Shown one piece after another: positions 6,886 to 13,917 of a stretch of DNA of 14,584 nt. The notes beneath the pieces are model-generated. The model did not search any database, had not been told where the DNA came from, and saw nothing but the letters and a program-made list of their open reading frames with translations. The position numbers and the translations under genes were made by a program. This stretch comes from Nitriliruptoraceae bacterium. GTDB taxonomy: Bacteria > Actinomycetota > Nitriliruptoria > Nitriliruptorales > Nitriliruptoraceae. The stretch lies in NCBI GenBank assembly GCA_007134165.1, contig SLLJ01000462.1:1-14584 (forward strand). Reading direction: 5' to 3'. Every line of letters begins with the position of its first letter. Positions within the stretch are counted from its first letter, which is position 1.

Positions 6886-6900
6886 CCTCGGCCGCCGAGG
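6886..6900 (-). promoter_or_regulatory. Hairpin overlapping the ribosome binding site of the first sigma-operon gene
   Basis: CCTCGG and CCGAGG pair around a 3-base loop. On the transcribed minus strand the second arm includes the GAGG of the GAGGAAGG ribosome binding site for the ATG at 6874. Folding could therefore reduce initiation at the start of the sigma operon. Confidence 0.35.
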
Positions 6901-6934
6901 GTGTTCCGCGGGTTCCATCCTGACAGACGAACCC

Positions 6935-6952
6935 GTCACCCGCTCGGGTGAC
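6935..6952 (-). terminator. Palindrome downstream of the alpha/beta hydrolase gene
   Basis: GTCACCCG and CGGGTGAC face each other across two bases. It lies 37 bases beyond the hydrolase stop and 61 bases before the first sigma-operon start. It may be a short terminator or an operator for the sigma operon. Confidence 0.4.
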
Positions 6953-6989
6953 AGCAACCTGGCTCCGGGGCGCGGTCGGGCACCAGTCC

Positions 6990-7916
6990 TCAGTAGATGG
7001 CTTCCTCGATGAGGGCCGCGCAACCTTCGGCGTCATCCCACCAGGGGTGGTGGCCGCCCTGAACCTCGACCAGGTCGGCGTGGGGCATCAGCGCGACCGC
7101 CCGTTTGCCATCCTCAGGTCCCTGGAACCGGTCCTGGCTGCCCCACACGAACCTGGTCCGTGCGGCCACTGCCGCAAGCTCGCCGTCGGACAACGCGTGC
7201 TGGGGATCGGGCGCCCTGCCGGAAAACAGCTCGGGCATCAGGGTGCGCGTCGTCGGCTCGCTGATCCGCAGCGTGGCCGCCGCAACCTCGAACATCTCCT
7301 GGGCAAGCGCCTCGACGGCTGGGCGCCCAACGATGCCTACCAGCAGCTGGCGGGCGATGCGTGGTGTCAGCGGCGGCGACATCGTCGATAGCAACCGACC
7401 CAGCTTCGGTCGGCTGTACAGACGCATCGCGAGGCTCCCACGGCTTCCGGGCAGCGCCACGCCTGGCACCCCTACCAGTGCGAGCCTGGAGATCCGGGTC
7501 GGCTCCGCCGCCGCGAGGTAGAGGGCGTAGGTCGCACCCAGGGAGTTCGCCACGACCATGACGCTGTCCAGGCCGAGCACGTCGAGGACCGCCCGAAGGA
7601 ACGACCGCGCATGACTTCGAAGCTCGACCCCCCGGTGGTCGAACGGGTCGGTCAGCCCACAGCCGGGCAGGTCGATTGCCAAACATCGGTAGCCAGGTAG
7701 GTGCACCAGCAGCGGCGCCCACAGCGCGGCGCTCATACCCGCGCCGTGGACGAAGACCAGCGGCAGACCTTCGCCCGTCTCGATCACCCGAACGTGACCG
7801 ACCGGGGCATCGGCCAGTGCCAAGCGTTGACTGCGGTACTCGACACCAGATGCGGCGAAGAGTTGCTGCTCGGCCACCGCCAGCTGGCGCCGATCGTCGT
7901 CCAGAGTCGTGACCAT
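6990..7916 (-). CDS. Alpha/beta-fold hydrolase
   Basis: The 308-aa protein starts at an ATG preceded by GAGGATGAACC. It carries the oxyanion motif FVHGAG (about 55-60), a strand-plus-turn segment LAIDLPGCGLTDP (79-91), the nucleophile elbow VVANSLGATYAL with Ser125, the acid in VWGSQDRF (Asp262) and the histidine in VQGGHHPWW (His289 or His290). The elbow reads A-N-S-L-G rather than the usual G-x-S-x-G; an alanine at the first place is tolerated in the superfamily. The family includes esterases, lipases and C-C hydrolases; the substrate cannot be told from the sequence. An N-terminal extension of about 30 residues precedes the fold. It has no signal peptide, so it is probably cytoplasmic. It is not overlapped by its neighbours and is separated from the sigma operon by 115 bases. 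Confidence 0.9.
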   Translation of the reverse strand: MVTTLDDDRRQLAVAEQQLFAASGVEYRSQRLALADAPVGHVRVIETGEGLPLVFVHGAGMSAALWAPLLVHLPGYRCLAIDLPGCGLTDPFDHRGVELRSHARSFLRAVLDVLGLDSVMVVANSLGATYALYLAAAEPTRISRLALVGVPGVALPGSRGSLAMRLYSRPKLGRLLSTMSPPLTPRIARQLLVGIVGRPAVEALAQEMFEVAAATLRISEPTTRTLMPELFSGRAPDPQHALSDGELAAVAARTRFVWGSQDRFQGPEDGKRAVALMPHADLVEVQGGHHPWWDDAEGCAALIEEAIY

Positions 7917-8071
7917 GGTTCATCCTCGCCCAAGTCTCGGACTGATGCCACCGGACGGCGCCGCGGCAACCACCACAGCGATCTCGGTAGCGTGAAACGA
8001 CCCGCCTCACTGGGGCGACCGGGCGGATCCGCGCGACCGTCCAGAGCCCGGAGCCATCCCACGTCGTTTCA

Positions 8072-8119
8072 CCTGCGGTGCCGCAGGATGGCGATGCCAC
8101 GCTCGCCAAGCGTGGCATC
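8072..8119 (-). terminator. Two consecutive hairpins downstream of the His-rich protein gene
   Basis: CCTGCG/CGCAGG (8072-8087, 4-base loop) is followed by GATGCCACGCT/AGCGTGGCATC (8093-8119), a perfect 11-base stem with a 5-base loop. They lie 12 bases beyond the stop at 8132 and end the minus-strand gene group. No T tract is present, as is frequent in high-GC genomes. Confidence 0.65.
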
Positions 8120-8131
8120 GGGCCCCGTCGC

Positions 8132-8404
8132 TCAACCGTTCGGCCCCTGCGGCCGCGGGCCGTTGCACGAGTTCTCGCCATGGTGGTGGATGTGGACGGC
8201 GCGGATGCCCTGCGCCGGACCGATGTGTAGCCGGTCGTGGAGGGGGTGTCGGTCTGCTGCTGCGGTCCCGTCGGGCTCGCAAGGCAACGTGACCTGCTTC
8301 CCCTGCGGTGTTTCGATGTAGTGCTGGTGGTGTGCGGCTGCGGGAGTCGCCAGCATGCTCATGGCGAACAGCAGCGCGGCGAACACGATCGTGGTGCGTC
8401 GCAT
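8132..8404 (-). CDS. Small secreted histidine-rich protein
   Basis: The ATG at 8402-8404 follows GAAGGAGC. The 90-aa product has a clear signal peptide, MRRTTIVFAALLFAMSMLAT followed by PAAA, with cleavage predicted after Ala24. The mature part starts HHQHYIETPQGKQ and has ten histidines in 66 residues, including RHPLHDRLH and VHIHHHGENSC. There are two cysteines (42 and 80), which could form a disulphide. The histidine clusters suggest binding of a metal such as Zn, Cu or Ni outside the membrane. I know no named family for it. It is 24 bases downstream of the six-helix membrane protein gene, so the two may share a transcript. The export signal is seen; metal binding is inference. Confidence 0.75.
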   Translation of the reverse strand: MRRTTIVFAALLFAMSMLATPAAAHHQHYIETPQGKQVTLPCEPDGTAAADRHPLHDRLHIGPAQGIRAVHIHHHGENSCNGPRPQGPNG

Positions 8405-8428
8405 CGTCGTGCTCCTTCGTCTCGTCGA

Positions 8429-9178
8429 TCAGTTGGTGTTGCGGTGGCCTGCGCGTGGGTGTCGGTCACCTCCAGTCCGGTTGCTCTGGTCGTGACGATT
8501 GGGCGCAACAGCCGGCGGGCCTGTCTCGGGCGAACCCGTCGGGCCCCACGCTCCAGCGGACAACCCGCGACCAGCCGGGCTCCGGTCCATCCACCCCTCT
8601 GCGTCTCCCGGGGCGGTGCGCCAGGTTCGGAGGCCGAGGACCCCCAGCACAGCGGCCAGGGACGCAACGCCGACCAGTGGGACGACGTCGGGCGGCTCGA
8701 CGGCCAGCAGTACCGGGACGGGGCTCAGGAACAGCACCCCGACCAGCACGACCAGCCAGCCCGTCCCACGGGCGCCCCCACCACGGCGGATCTCCGCACT
8801 ACCGACCCCGGCGGACGCGGAGATGATCCCGACGAGCAGGCCGAGCGCACCGACCATGAACAGACCCTCCAGCGGTGCCGGCAGACGCAGACCGGCGGCA
8901 TCGGCGGCGAGGAAGCCGATCGTGACCGCCAGGTACAGGCCAGCACCCACGGCGGCGGTCGTGGCGAACAGGCGCACGGTCCGACGCACCCGACCGTGGA
9001 GGGTCGAACCCATGCGGTGCAGCCCGACCGCGACGGCCAGACCGGCGGTGACCAGCCACTGCCAGATGTCCCAGACGGTGAGCCCTACGAACTCGTCGAC
9101 CAGCCCGACCAGCAGGACGGCGCCGGCGAGCAGGAACGGCCCTCCTGCTGTTCGTCGCCTGTTGCGCGCGCTCGTCAT
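8429..9178 (-). CDS. Six-helix membrane protein of unknown function
   Basis: The 249-aa product has hydrophobic segments at about 14-34, 38-53, 70-91, 105-123, 141-160 and 165-183. Its C-terminal tail, about 190-249, is hydrophilic and low-complexity (Gly, Pro, Arg, Asn) and probably disordered. The ATG overlaps the stop of the upstream hydrolase gene by 4 bases (ATGA), so expression is coupled. I do not recognise the family. The coupling to a hydrolase and the nearness of the secreted His-rich protein gene give a context but not a function. Confidence 0.75.
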   Translation of the reverse strand: MTSARNRRRTAGGPFLLAGAVLLVGLVDEFVGLTVWDIWQWLVTAGLAVAVGLHRMGSTLHGRVRRTVRLFATTAAVGAGLYLAVTIGFLAADAAGLRLPAPLEGLFMVGALGLLVGIISASAGVGSAEIRRGGGARGTGWLVVLVGVLFLSPVPVLLAVEPPDVVPLVGVASLAAVLGVLGLRTWRTAPGDAEGWMDRSPAGRGLSAGAWGPTGSPETGPPAVAPNRHDQSNRTGGDRHPRAGHRNTN

Positions 9179-9909
9179 CGCGGCGGCTCGGCCCGGTGCG
9201 CCAGGATGGCAGCGAGCTCCCGGGGGTGGGAGACCATCAGGTCGTGGCCGGCATCGATCTCGGTAACGTCGTCGATCCCCAGCCGCTCGACCGTGGCCCG
9301 TTGGGTGCGGGGCCTCACGGTGCGGTCGCGACGTGGCAGCACCCAGGCCGTCCTGGCGGGGTCGAGCAACCCGGCGGAGCGGACCGGTGCGCGGTCCAGA
9401 CGGCTCGACTCGTCACACAGTTGGGTGAGCACCAGCTCGCGTTGCGGGGCGGTCATGCCGTTGCAGAACATCCACCGGGCCAGGGCCGGATGCGGGGCAC
9501 GGCGAGGCATCCCGTGACGCGACTGGCGTGCGACCACCCAGCGTGTCGGCCCACGCAGCGTGTCCAGCACCGACGCGCCGTCCGGCGGGAGCAGCGCGGC
9601 AACCAGCACCGTCGCGGCGATGCGGTCGGACCCGAGACGGGCGTGGATCCCGGGCACCGTCAGGGCACCCATCGAGTGGGCCACGACCACGATCCGGTCG
9701 AGCCGTGCCGCCTCGATCCGTCCGATCACCTGGTCGACGCAACGTTCGACGGTGACCTCCCGGAGGTCCGCGGGAGCATCCCCGCGTCCCGGCAGGTCAA
9801 CGGCCACGACCCGCAGGTCGGCGGCGGCTCGTGCCAGGGCGTCCACGGTCGGCTGCCAGCACGCAGCGGTGTGCGCGGCTCCGTGGATCAACACCATCCC
9901 GTCACCCAT
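9175..9909 (-). CDS. Alpha/beta-fold hydrolase, esterase-like
   Basis: The 244-aa protein starts at an ATG preceded by GGGAGC and enters the fold immediately: MVLIHGAAHTAACWQ, with HG as oxyanion motif. It continues with VVAVDLPGRGDAP (about 34-46) and the nucleophile elbow VVVAHSMGALTV with Ser79. The acid is probably Asp195 (WVLPRRDRTVRP) and the histidine His222 (IDAGHDLMVSHP). The compact size with a small cap resembles the salicylate-esterase/methyl-esterase-like branch (AHSMG, DxGHxLMxSxP). The substrate is unknown. It overlaps the downstream membrane protein gene by 4 bases. Upstream, 81 bases containing a strong hairpin separate it from the two-helix protein gene. Confidence 0.9.
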   Translation of the reverse strand: MGDGMVLIHGAAHTAACWQPTVDALARAAADLRVVAVDLPGRGDAPADLREVTVERCVDQVIGRIEAARLDRIVVVAHSMGALTVPGIHARLGSDRIAATVLVAALLPPDGASVLDTLRGPTRWVVARQSRHGMPRRAPHPALARWMFCNGMTAPQRELVLTQLCDESSRLDRAPVRSAGLLDPARTAWVLPRRDRTVRPRTQRATVERLGIDDVTEIDAGHDLMVSHPRELAAILAHRAEPPR

Positions 9910-9939
9910 GGTGCTCCCGTCTGCCGCGTTCTGCTCGAG

Positions 9940-9970
9940 CGGTCCGACACGGGCCTGGCGTGACGGACCG
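9940..9970 (-). terminator. Strong intercistronic hairpin
   Basis: CGGTCCGACACG pairs with CGTGACGGACCG over 11 base pairs with one A-A mismatch and a 7-base loop. It begins 20 bases beyond the stop at 9991 and ends 30 bases before the hydrolase start at 9909. It may end or attenuate transcription between the two gene pairs, or act as an RNA stability element. Confidence 0.6.
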
Positions 9971-9990
9971 AACAGGGTCCCAGCCAGGCA

Positions 9991-10254
9991 TCAGGCCTGC
10001 ACCAACCGGGCGCGCACGATCGCGGCGACCACCAGCAGCAGCACCGCCCCAAGTCCCAGCTGGAACGCACCGAGGTCCCGGACGATGTGCGCGTTGTAGG
10101 GCTCGAACGCCGCAGCGCTCGCGAAGGACGAGCGTGGTGCCACGAAGGCCCACATCCACGCGCCGACGAACACCAGCCCGACTCCCACCGCCACCACGTG
10201 CGCGAACCGCTCCGTGTTCCGCGTGCGGGTGACCTCTGCCGATCCTGCCGTCAT
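9991..10254 (-). CDS. Small two-helix membrane protein
   Basis: The ATG at 10252-10254 follows AGGAGC. The 87-aa product has membrane segments at about 17-37 and 62-82. The segment NAHIVRDLGAFQLGLGAVLL (55-74) matches a motif frequent in small actinobacterial membrane proteins (H-x-x-R-D-x-G-A-F-Q-x-G-x-G), related in style to DUF4345/DoxX-like proteins. Function is unknown. It lies 15 bases after the stop of the six-helix gene at 10270, so the two are probably one transcript. Confidence 0.75.
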   Translation of the reverse strand: MTAGSAEVTRTRNTERFAHVVAVGVGLVFVGAWMWAFVAPRSSFASAAAFEPYNAHIVRDLGAFQLGLGAVLLLVVAAIVRARLVQA

Positions 10255-10269
10255 CGCACCTGCTCCTGT

Positions 10270-10887
10270 TCACCCGGTGTCCCTGGCCGCGGTCGCAGGT
10301 TCGACGCCAGCCGTGGCGCGCCGATCCGTCAGCAGGATGTAGCCCAGTGGCAGCCAGCACAGCCCGAACGCCGTACGCATCAGCAGGAACGCCTCGGGGT
10401 TGCCCTCGACCGGCCGTGCGTCGAACGCGAACATGATCCACAGCAGGCCCACCACCCCGGCGATCGCAGGCACCGCCCGCCACCGAGGCAGCACGCCGTC
10501 ACGCAACGCCGCGATGCCGAACGACAACACCCCCAGCACCAGCAGCAAGGTCCCCAGCACGATCGGCATGAACCACGGCCCGTCCAACTCCAACAGGAAC
10601 GCCCCGACGTGGCCGACCGTCAACAGCCCGACCGCAACCAGGCTCAGGGCGAGCCCGACCCGACCGAGGAGGTTGGATCGGCGACGGTACTGGGATCGCA
10701 GGGCGAGCAGCCCCAGGAACCAGGCGCCGAACGCCACGACCATCAAGACTCCTAACATCTGGTCGGTCGGATCCACCAGATGCCGGAACCGGCTCCCGAG
10801 GAAGATCAGCACCCCGACCAGCAGAGCGATCCCACCCCACCGGGCCCGGTCGAGGCTTGGCGCGGACAGCTCAGGTGTGTTCGTCAT
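10270..10887 (-). CDS. Six-helix membrane protein of unknown function
   Basis: The ATG at 10885-10887 is chosen for the GAAGGGAGC before it and because the 51 residues of the longer open frame look like translated leader. The 205-aa product has hydrophobic segments at about 17-31, 44-63, 76-95, 106-126, 138-156 and 167-185. GHVGAFLLELDGPWFMP (92-108) and LPLGYILL near the end are visible landmarks. The arrangement is like the DUF4386/unknown integral membrane families of actinobacteria, but I cannot assign it firmly. It is first of the minus-strand group and is divergent from the DUF4386-like gene at 11375. Confidence 0.75.
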   Translation of the reverse strand: MTNTPELSAPSLDRARWGGIALLVGVLIFLGSRFRHLVDPTDQMLGVLMVVAFGAWFLGLLALRSQYRRRSNLLGRVGLALSLVAVGLLTVGHVGAFLLELDGPWFMPIVLGTLLLVLGVLSFGIAALRDGVLPRWRAVPAIAGVVGLLWIMFAFDARPVEGNPEAFLLMRTAFGLCWLPLGYILLTDRRATAGVEPATAARDTG

Positions 10888-11374
10888 GGTGCTCCCTTCG
10901 GTGCGCGAGCGTGGCCGCCACATCGCGGTCCGTCGGCGGATCCCGTCACGGTCTGGACCGCACGGGACCCTTCCGCATCGAGCCACCACCTGCCCTACCG
11001 ACGAGGTGCACCTGCCCGCCGGCGACACGATCCGCCCCAACGCGCGTCATCCGCACCTGACATCCGCGCGACGCACGGCATGCCCGGGGTCCTGACGGCG
11101 TTGATCGGTAGCACCCGTAGTCATGCGGCGATCGCGGTTGCCGCCGGCATCACTGCAGATCTCCGGGGTGCAGGTGTGAGGTGGGCTGACGAGCGCGAGC
11201 CGATGCCGGCCGGATCGCCGGCACCCAGCTCGCCCGTCCAGCCCAGCGCCGCGTCCAGTGTTGGCGCGCGCCGTCGGTTGGTGTCACCCGGGTGGGGCTC
11301 GCCCTCGCCTGTCCAGTAGTGAGGACCGGGACGGCGGACCCCTCGGCCCGTCGACACCAGCCGAGGAGGACACC
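10888..11374. other. Divergent intergenic region
   Basis: This region should hold promoters for the genes starting at 10887 (minus) and 11375 (plus). I see no convincing -10/-35 pair. The only coding-like content is the flavodoxin-like fragment at 11080-11180. Confidence 0.35.
11080..11180 (+). pseudogene. Flavodoxin-like N-terminal fragment
   Basis: From an ATG the frame reads MPGVLTALIGSTRSHAAIAV, then AAGITADLRGAGVR. This looks like the first strand, phosphate-binding loop and first helix of a flavodoxin domain (pattern VLxxYxSxxGxTxxIAxxIAxxLRxAG). The resemblance ends after about 35 residues and the rest of the frame is not protein-like. It is best seen as a short relic; the call rests on a short pattern only. 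Confidence 0.35.
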
Positions 11375-12058
11375 ATGCGACGCCCGCTCTGGAACCGCAT
11401 CGGACCCGGCGCCGGGGTGCTGCTCGGCCTGGCAGGCGTGATGCTCCTCGTGGTGCTGCTCGGCGAGCGGTTCGGCCAGGAGCTCGGCTACGTCTCACCA
11501 CGCAAGTCGGCCGAGGCGGTGACCAGCTTCCTTGAGGCCAACGCGGACCGGTTCCGTGAGATGAGCGTGATCAGGCTCGGACTGGCCGCACTGCTGCTGC
11601 TCTTCGTCGCCGACCTGTTCGAGCGGCTCCGTGGTGCGTTGCCCGAGTCGGCACGGTGGCTGTCCATCGCGTTCCTGGCCGGCGGGCTGCTGTTCGCGAG
11701 CGGACTCGTGCTCTCCGCGGCGCTGGGCTACGGCGCATCGAGCATCCACGACTTCGGCGAGGACCTGCAGACCGCCCGGGCGCTCCACGCCCTGTCCACC
11801 GACTCGCTCGGGGCGATCATCCCCGGAGTCGCATTGATGACCGCCACAGCCGCCGCTGCCAGCCTCGCGTTCCGGGCGCTGCCACGCTGGCTCGGCATCC
11901 GCGCCCTGGCGGCCTTCGCGATCGACCTCGCCGCCTACTGGGTGCCGATATGGGCGCTGTGGACCCTGGCGACCTCCCTCACGCTGCTGGTCCGGCCCGA
12001 CACCGCACCGATGCCCACCAACGAGCAACCCATCCGATCCGCGCCAGACCGAGCCTGA
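11375..12058 (+). CDS. DUF4386-like integral membrane protein
   Basis: The ATG at 11375 is chosen because GAGGAGGACACC leads directly into it; an open frame from 11258 adds 39 residues without such a site. The 227-aa product has hydrophobic segments at about 11-30, 64-82, 95-117, 144-166 and 174-207 (the last probably two helices). An extracytoplasmic loop lies between the first two (LGYVSPRKSAEAVTSFLEAN). The layout, with a first helix, a loop containing a helix, and RALPRWLGIRALAAFAIDLA near the end, resembles DUF4386 proteins, whose function is unknown. The C-terminal tail is short and hydrophilic. It is monocistronic and divergent from the membrane-protein gene at 10887. Confidence 0.7.
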   Translation: MRRPLWNRIGPGAGVLLGLAGVMLLVVLLGERFGQELGYVSPRKSAEAVTSFLEANADRFREMSVIRLGLAALLLLFVADLFERLRGALPESARWLSIAFLAGGLLFASGLVLSAALGYGASSIHDFGEDLQTARALHALSTDSLGAIIPGVALMTATAAAASLAFRALPRWLGIRALAAFAIDLAAYWVPIWALWTLATSLTLLVRPDTAPMPTNEQPIRSAPDRA

Positions 12059-12382
12059 CACCGCATGCCATCAGACGACGACATCCGACGCCACCACGTC
12101 CCCGGTCTGGCTCTCCAGACACGACCCTTGCGGCAGATGGCCGCCCCGAGGCGAAAGGCCGAACGGCCATCACCGTCGATGACGACCAGGACAACACGCC
12201 CGTGATGGCTCGTCGGATCCGGCGATGTCTCGGGCGATGGCGTCAGTGGCGTGGCATCGAGGCACTGACACACCATCGTTGATCGCAGGGTTCCTGGCCA
12301 CGGCTCGCACGGCAGACGGCCTGCATCCATCCAACCCGTCGCGGCCACAGCAGGCCAACGTCGAGTTGCGCCTGGGGTCTGG
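12059..12382. other. Convergent intergenic stretch
   Basis: No credible gene. Complementary arms GATGGCCG (12136-12143) and CGGCCATC (12164-12171) could form a hairpin with a 20-base loop, 78 bases beyond the stop at 12058. A small stem CTGGC/GCCAG (12379-12392) overlaps the stop of the Fic gene. Both are weak terminator candidates. Confidence 0.35.
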
Positions 12383-13642
12383 CTACTGCCAGGGGCGCAG
12401 GTGGCGTGAGGGGGCGGCCGGTCGGTGCCCGTCGGTGTCCGGCCCGATGGCGAGCTGGGCGCCGTCGAGGAGGTCGAACAGCTCGTCGGCTGCCCATACC
12501 CGGTTGCGTCGGTAGCCGGTGACCTCGCGCAGGACCTCGGCCTTGGCGAGCCGTTCGATGCCACGCTGCGCGGTGCGCTTGTCGACCTCGAGCGTCGCCG
12601 CGACCGTGCGTGCGTCGATGACGGGCTGGGCGGGCAGCATGTCGATCAGGCGGCGGGCGATGGACCCGGCGCGCGGTGCTCCGGCCCGCTGGTGCCACTC
12701 GACGGTGAGCTCTTCGAGGTCGTGTGCGAGCGCTTCGGAGACCTTCGCTGCCCGCGAGGCCGCGTGAGCGAAGTGGGTGACCCATGTGTCCACGTCGCCC
12801 TCGCGCTGGTAGGCAGCAAGGGCAGCGAAGTAGGCGTCGCGCTCGCTGAGCAGCACCGTGGAGACGGGCACGGTCGTGCGTGTGGTGACGCGATCGGCGC
12901 GTAGCAGCGTGTGCACGATGCAGCGTCCCACGCGGCCGTTACCGTCGGCGAACGGGTGGATGCCCTCGAACTGTGCGTGCACGAGCGCGGCCTTGGCGAT
13001 CCGGTCCACGTCGTCACGGGCCGCGAAAGTCCCGAGATCCTCGAGCAGGGCCGGCACATGCTCATGCGGGGGCGGAACGAAGCTGGCGTCCACTGGGGTG
13101 GCGCCACCGACCCACACGACCTTGTCGCGCAGGCGGCCTGCGATGCCGCGGTCATCCTCGGCGAGCAGCACCTGGTGCAGCTGCAGGAGAGAAGCTGTCG
13201 ACAGCGGCACGGCAGCGTCGGCCTGGGCGAGCGCGGCAGCCATGGCCTTGACGTTGCCGGCGGCCTCGCGTGCGGACGCCTTGGCAGCGGCTGGCTCGTG
13301 CATAGCCAGGGACACACCGCGGTTGGACACCCGCAGCGACTCGATGCGTGAGGACGCAACCGCTTCGGAGCGCAGTAGGGACAGCGCGGCGATGGCCACC
13401 GTGGAGCCGTCCATGGAACGATCGACTGCGGTGATCTCGTGCATCGCCTCGGAGCAAGCGGCCGCTGCCGGTCCCGAGAGATCAACGGGCAGGTGGGCGA
13501 TGACCGGAGGCAGCGTGGCTTCGTAGTTCGCGGGCTTCGACTTGCGGCGCGACAGGCCGCTGCCAGGGTCCGGTGCCCACCGCTGGGTGACCGACGTCGG
13601 GGCGAACAACGAAGGCTCGCTACCGCTGGACGCATCGATCAC
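12383..13642 (-). CDS. Fic-domain protein (probable AMP transferase) with winged helix
   Basis: A GTG start at 13640-13642 follows GGGGAC. The 419-aa protein has an N-terminal Fic_N-type region; SSRIES at 97-102 within RSEAVASSRIESLR matches the inhibitory helix motif (S/T)xxxE(G/N), where the Glu blocks ATP, except that the last residue is Ser. The flap region is near 181-193 (TPVDASFVPPPHEHV). The catalytic motif HPFADGNGRVGR (229-240) is complete against HPFxxGNGRxxR. A C-terminal winged helix follows at about 330-395 (VIDARTVAATLEVDKRTAQR). Family members transfer AMP from ATP to a hydroxyl of a target protein; here the target is unknown. The built-in inhibitor implies that no separate antitoxin is required. 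It is divergent from the RES toxin-antitoxin genes. Confidence 0.93.
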   Translation of the reverse strand: MIDASSGSEPSLFAPTSVTQRWAPDPGSGLSRRKSKPANYEATLPPVIAHLPVDLSGPAAAACSEAMHEITAVDRSMDGSTVAIAALSLLRSEAVASSRIESLRVSNRGVSLAMHEPAAAKASAREAAGNVKAMAAALAQADAAVPLSTASLLQLHQVLLAEDDRGIAGRLRDKVVWVGGATPVDASFVPPPHEHVPALLEDLGTFAARDDVDRIAKAALVHAQFEGIHPFADGNGRVGRCIVHTLLRADRVTTRTTVPVSTVLLSERDAYFAALAAYQREGDVDTWVTHFAHAASRAAKVSEALAHDLEELTVEWHQRAGAPRAGSIARRLIDMLPAQPVIDARTVAATLEVDKRTAQRGIERLAKAEVLREVTGYRRNRVWAADELFDLLDGAQLAIGPDTDGHRPAAPSRHLRPWQ

Positions 13643-13655
13643 AACTGTCCCCAGC

Positions 13656-13695
13656 CACTAGTGTAGAGACATATACTACCCTAAGTGTCTTTAAG
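13656..13695. promoter_or_regulatory. AT-rich probable promoter region of the Fic gene
   Basis: An AT-rich patch in otherwise GC-rich DNA lies just upstream of the Fic start. TAGTAT on the minus strand (13673-13678) is a plausible -10 element 30 bases from the GTG. GTAG and CTAC flank it as a short inverted repeat (13663-13679). No good -35 hexamer is evident. Confidence 0.4.
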
Positions 13696-13738
13696 AGTGG
13701 GCATGCAGTCAGTTGTCGGTGTGGTCCCGATGCAGCCC

Positions 13739-13860
13739 TTACGCATCGAAGTCGACCCTGAACCGGCCATCCGGTGTGCAACGCCCGTTGTCGGAGAGTT
13801 GCGCGGCAACGTCTTCCCAGCGAGATCGCACGGGGTGGTTGTTGTTCGCCCGTCGGAGGC
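13739..13860 (-). pseudogene. Possible C-terminal remnant of an unknown protein
   Basis: One minus-strand frame reads RANNNHPVRSRWEDVAAQLS, then DNGRCTPDGRFRVDFDA and a stop. This has the look of a real protein end and lies in the leader of the RES antitoxin gene. The dispersed repeat (13771-13807) is inside it. No upstream portion of a gene is recognisable. The call is tentative. Confidence 0.3.
13771..13807 (+). repeat. Dispersed short repeat, copy 3 (longest)
   Basis: It contains CCGGTGTGCAACGCCCGT (13771-13788), shared exactly with 703-720, and GCAACGCCCGTTGTCGG (13778-13794), shared exactly with 1965-1981. It therefore bridges the other two copies. Confidence 0.55.
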
Positions 13861-13917
13861 TGGGAGTAGGCGGCGTAGACGTGCTACTGGAGACGGAGTA
13901 GACGAAAGGCTGGTGCG

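Noticed and set aside
7114..8181. A minus-strand open frame of 355 codons
   Set aside because: It is a shifted frame of the alpha/beta hydrolase gene, Arg/Gly-rich with no domain, and it crosses the tandem hairpins.
8237..9517. A plus-strand open frame of 426 codons
   Set aside because: It runs antisense across three minus-strand genes and has low-complexity composition. The opposite frames have a signal peptide, membrane segments and a catalytic triad.
12646..13635. A minus-strand open frame of 329 codons inside the Fic gene
   Set aside because: It is an out-of-frame Ser/Arg/Pro-rich reading of the Fic coding DNA. The Fic frame carries HPFADGNGRVGR.
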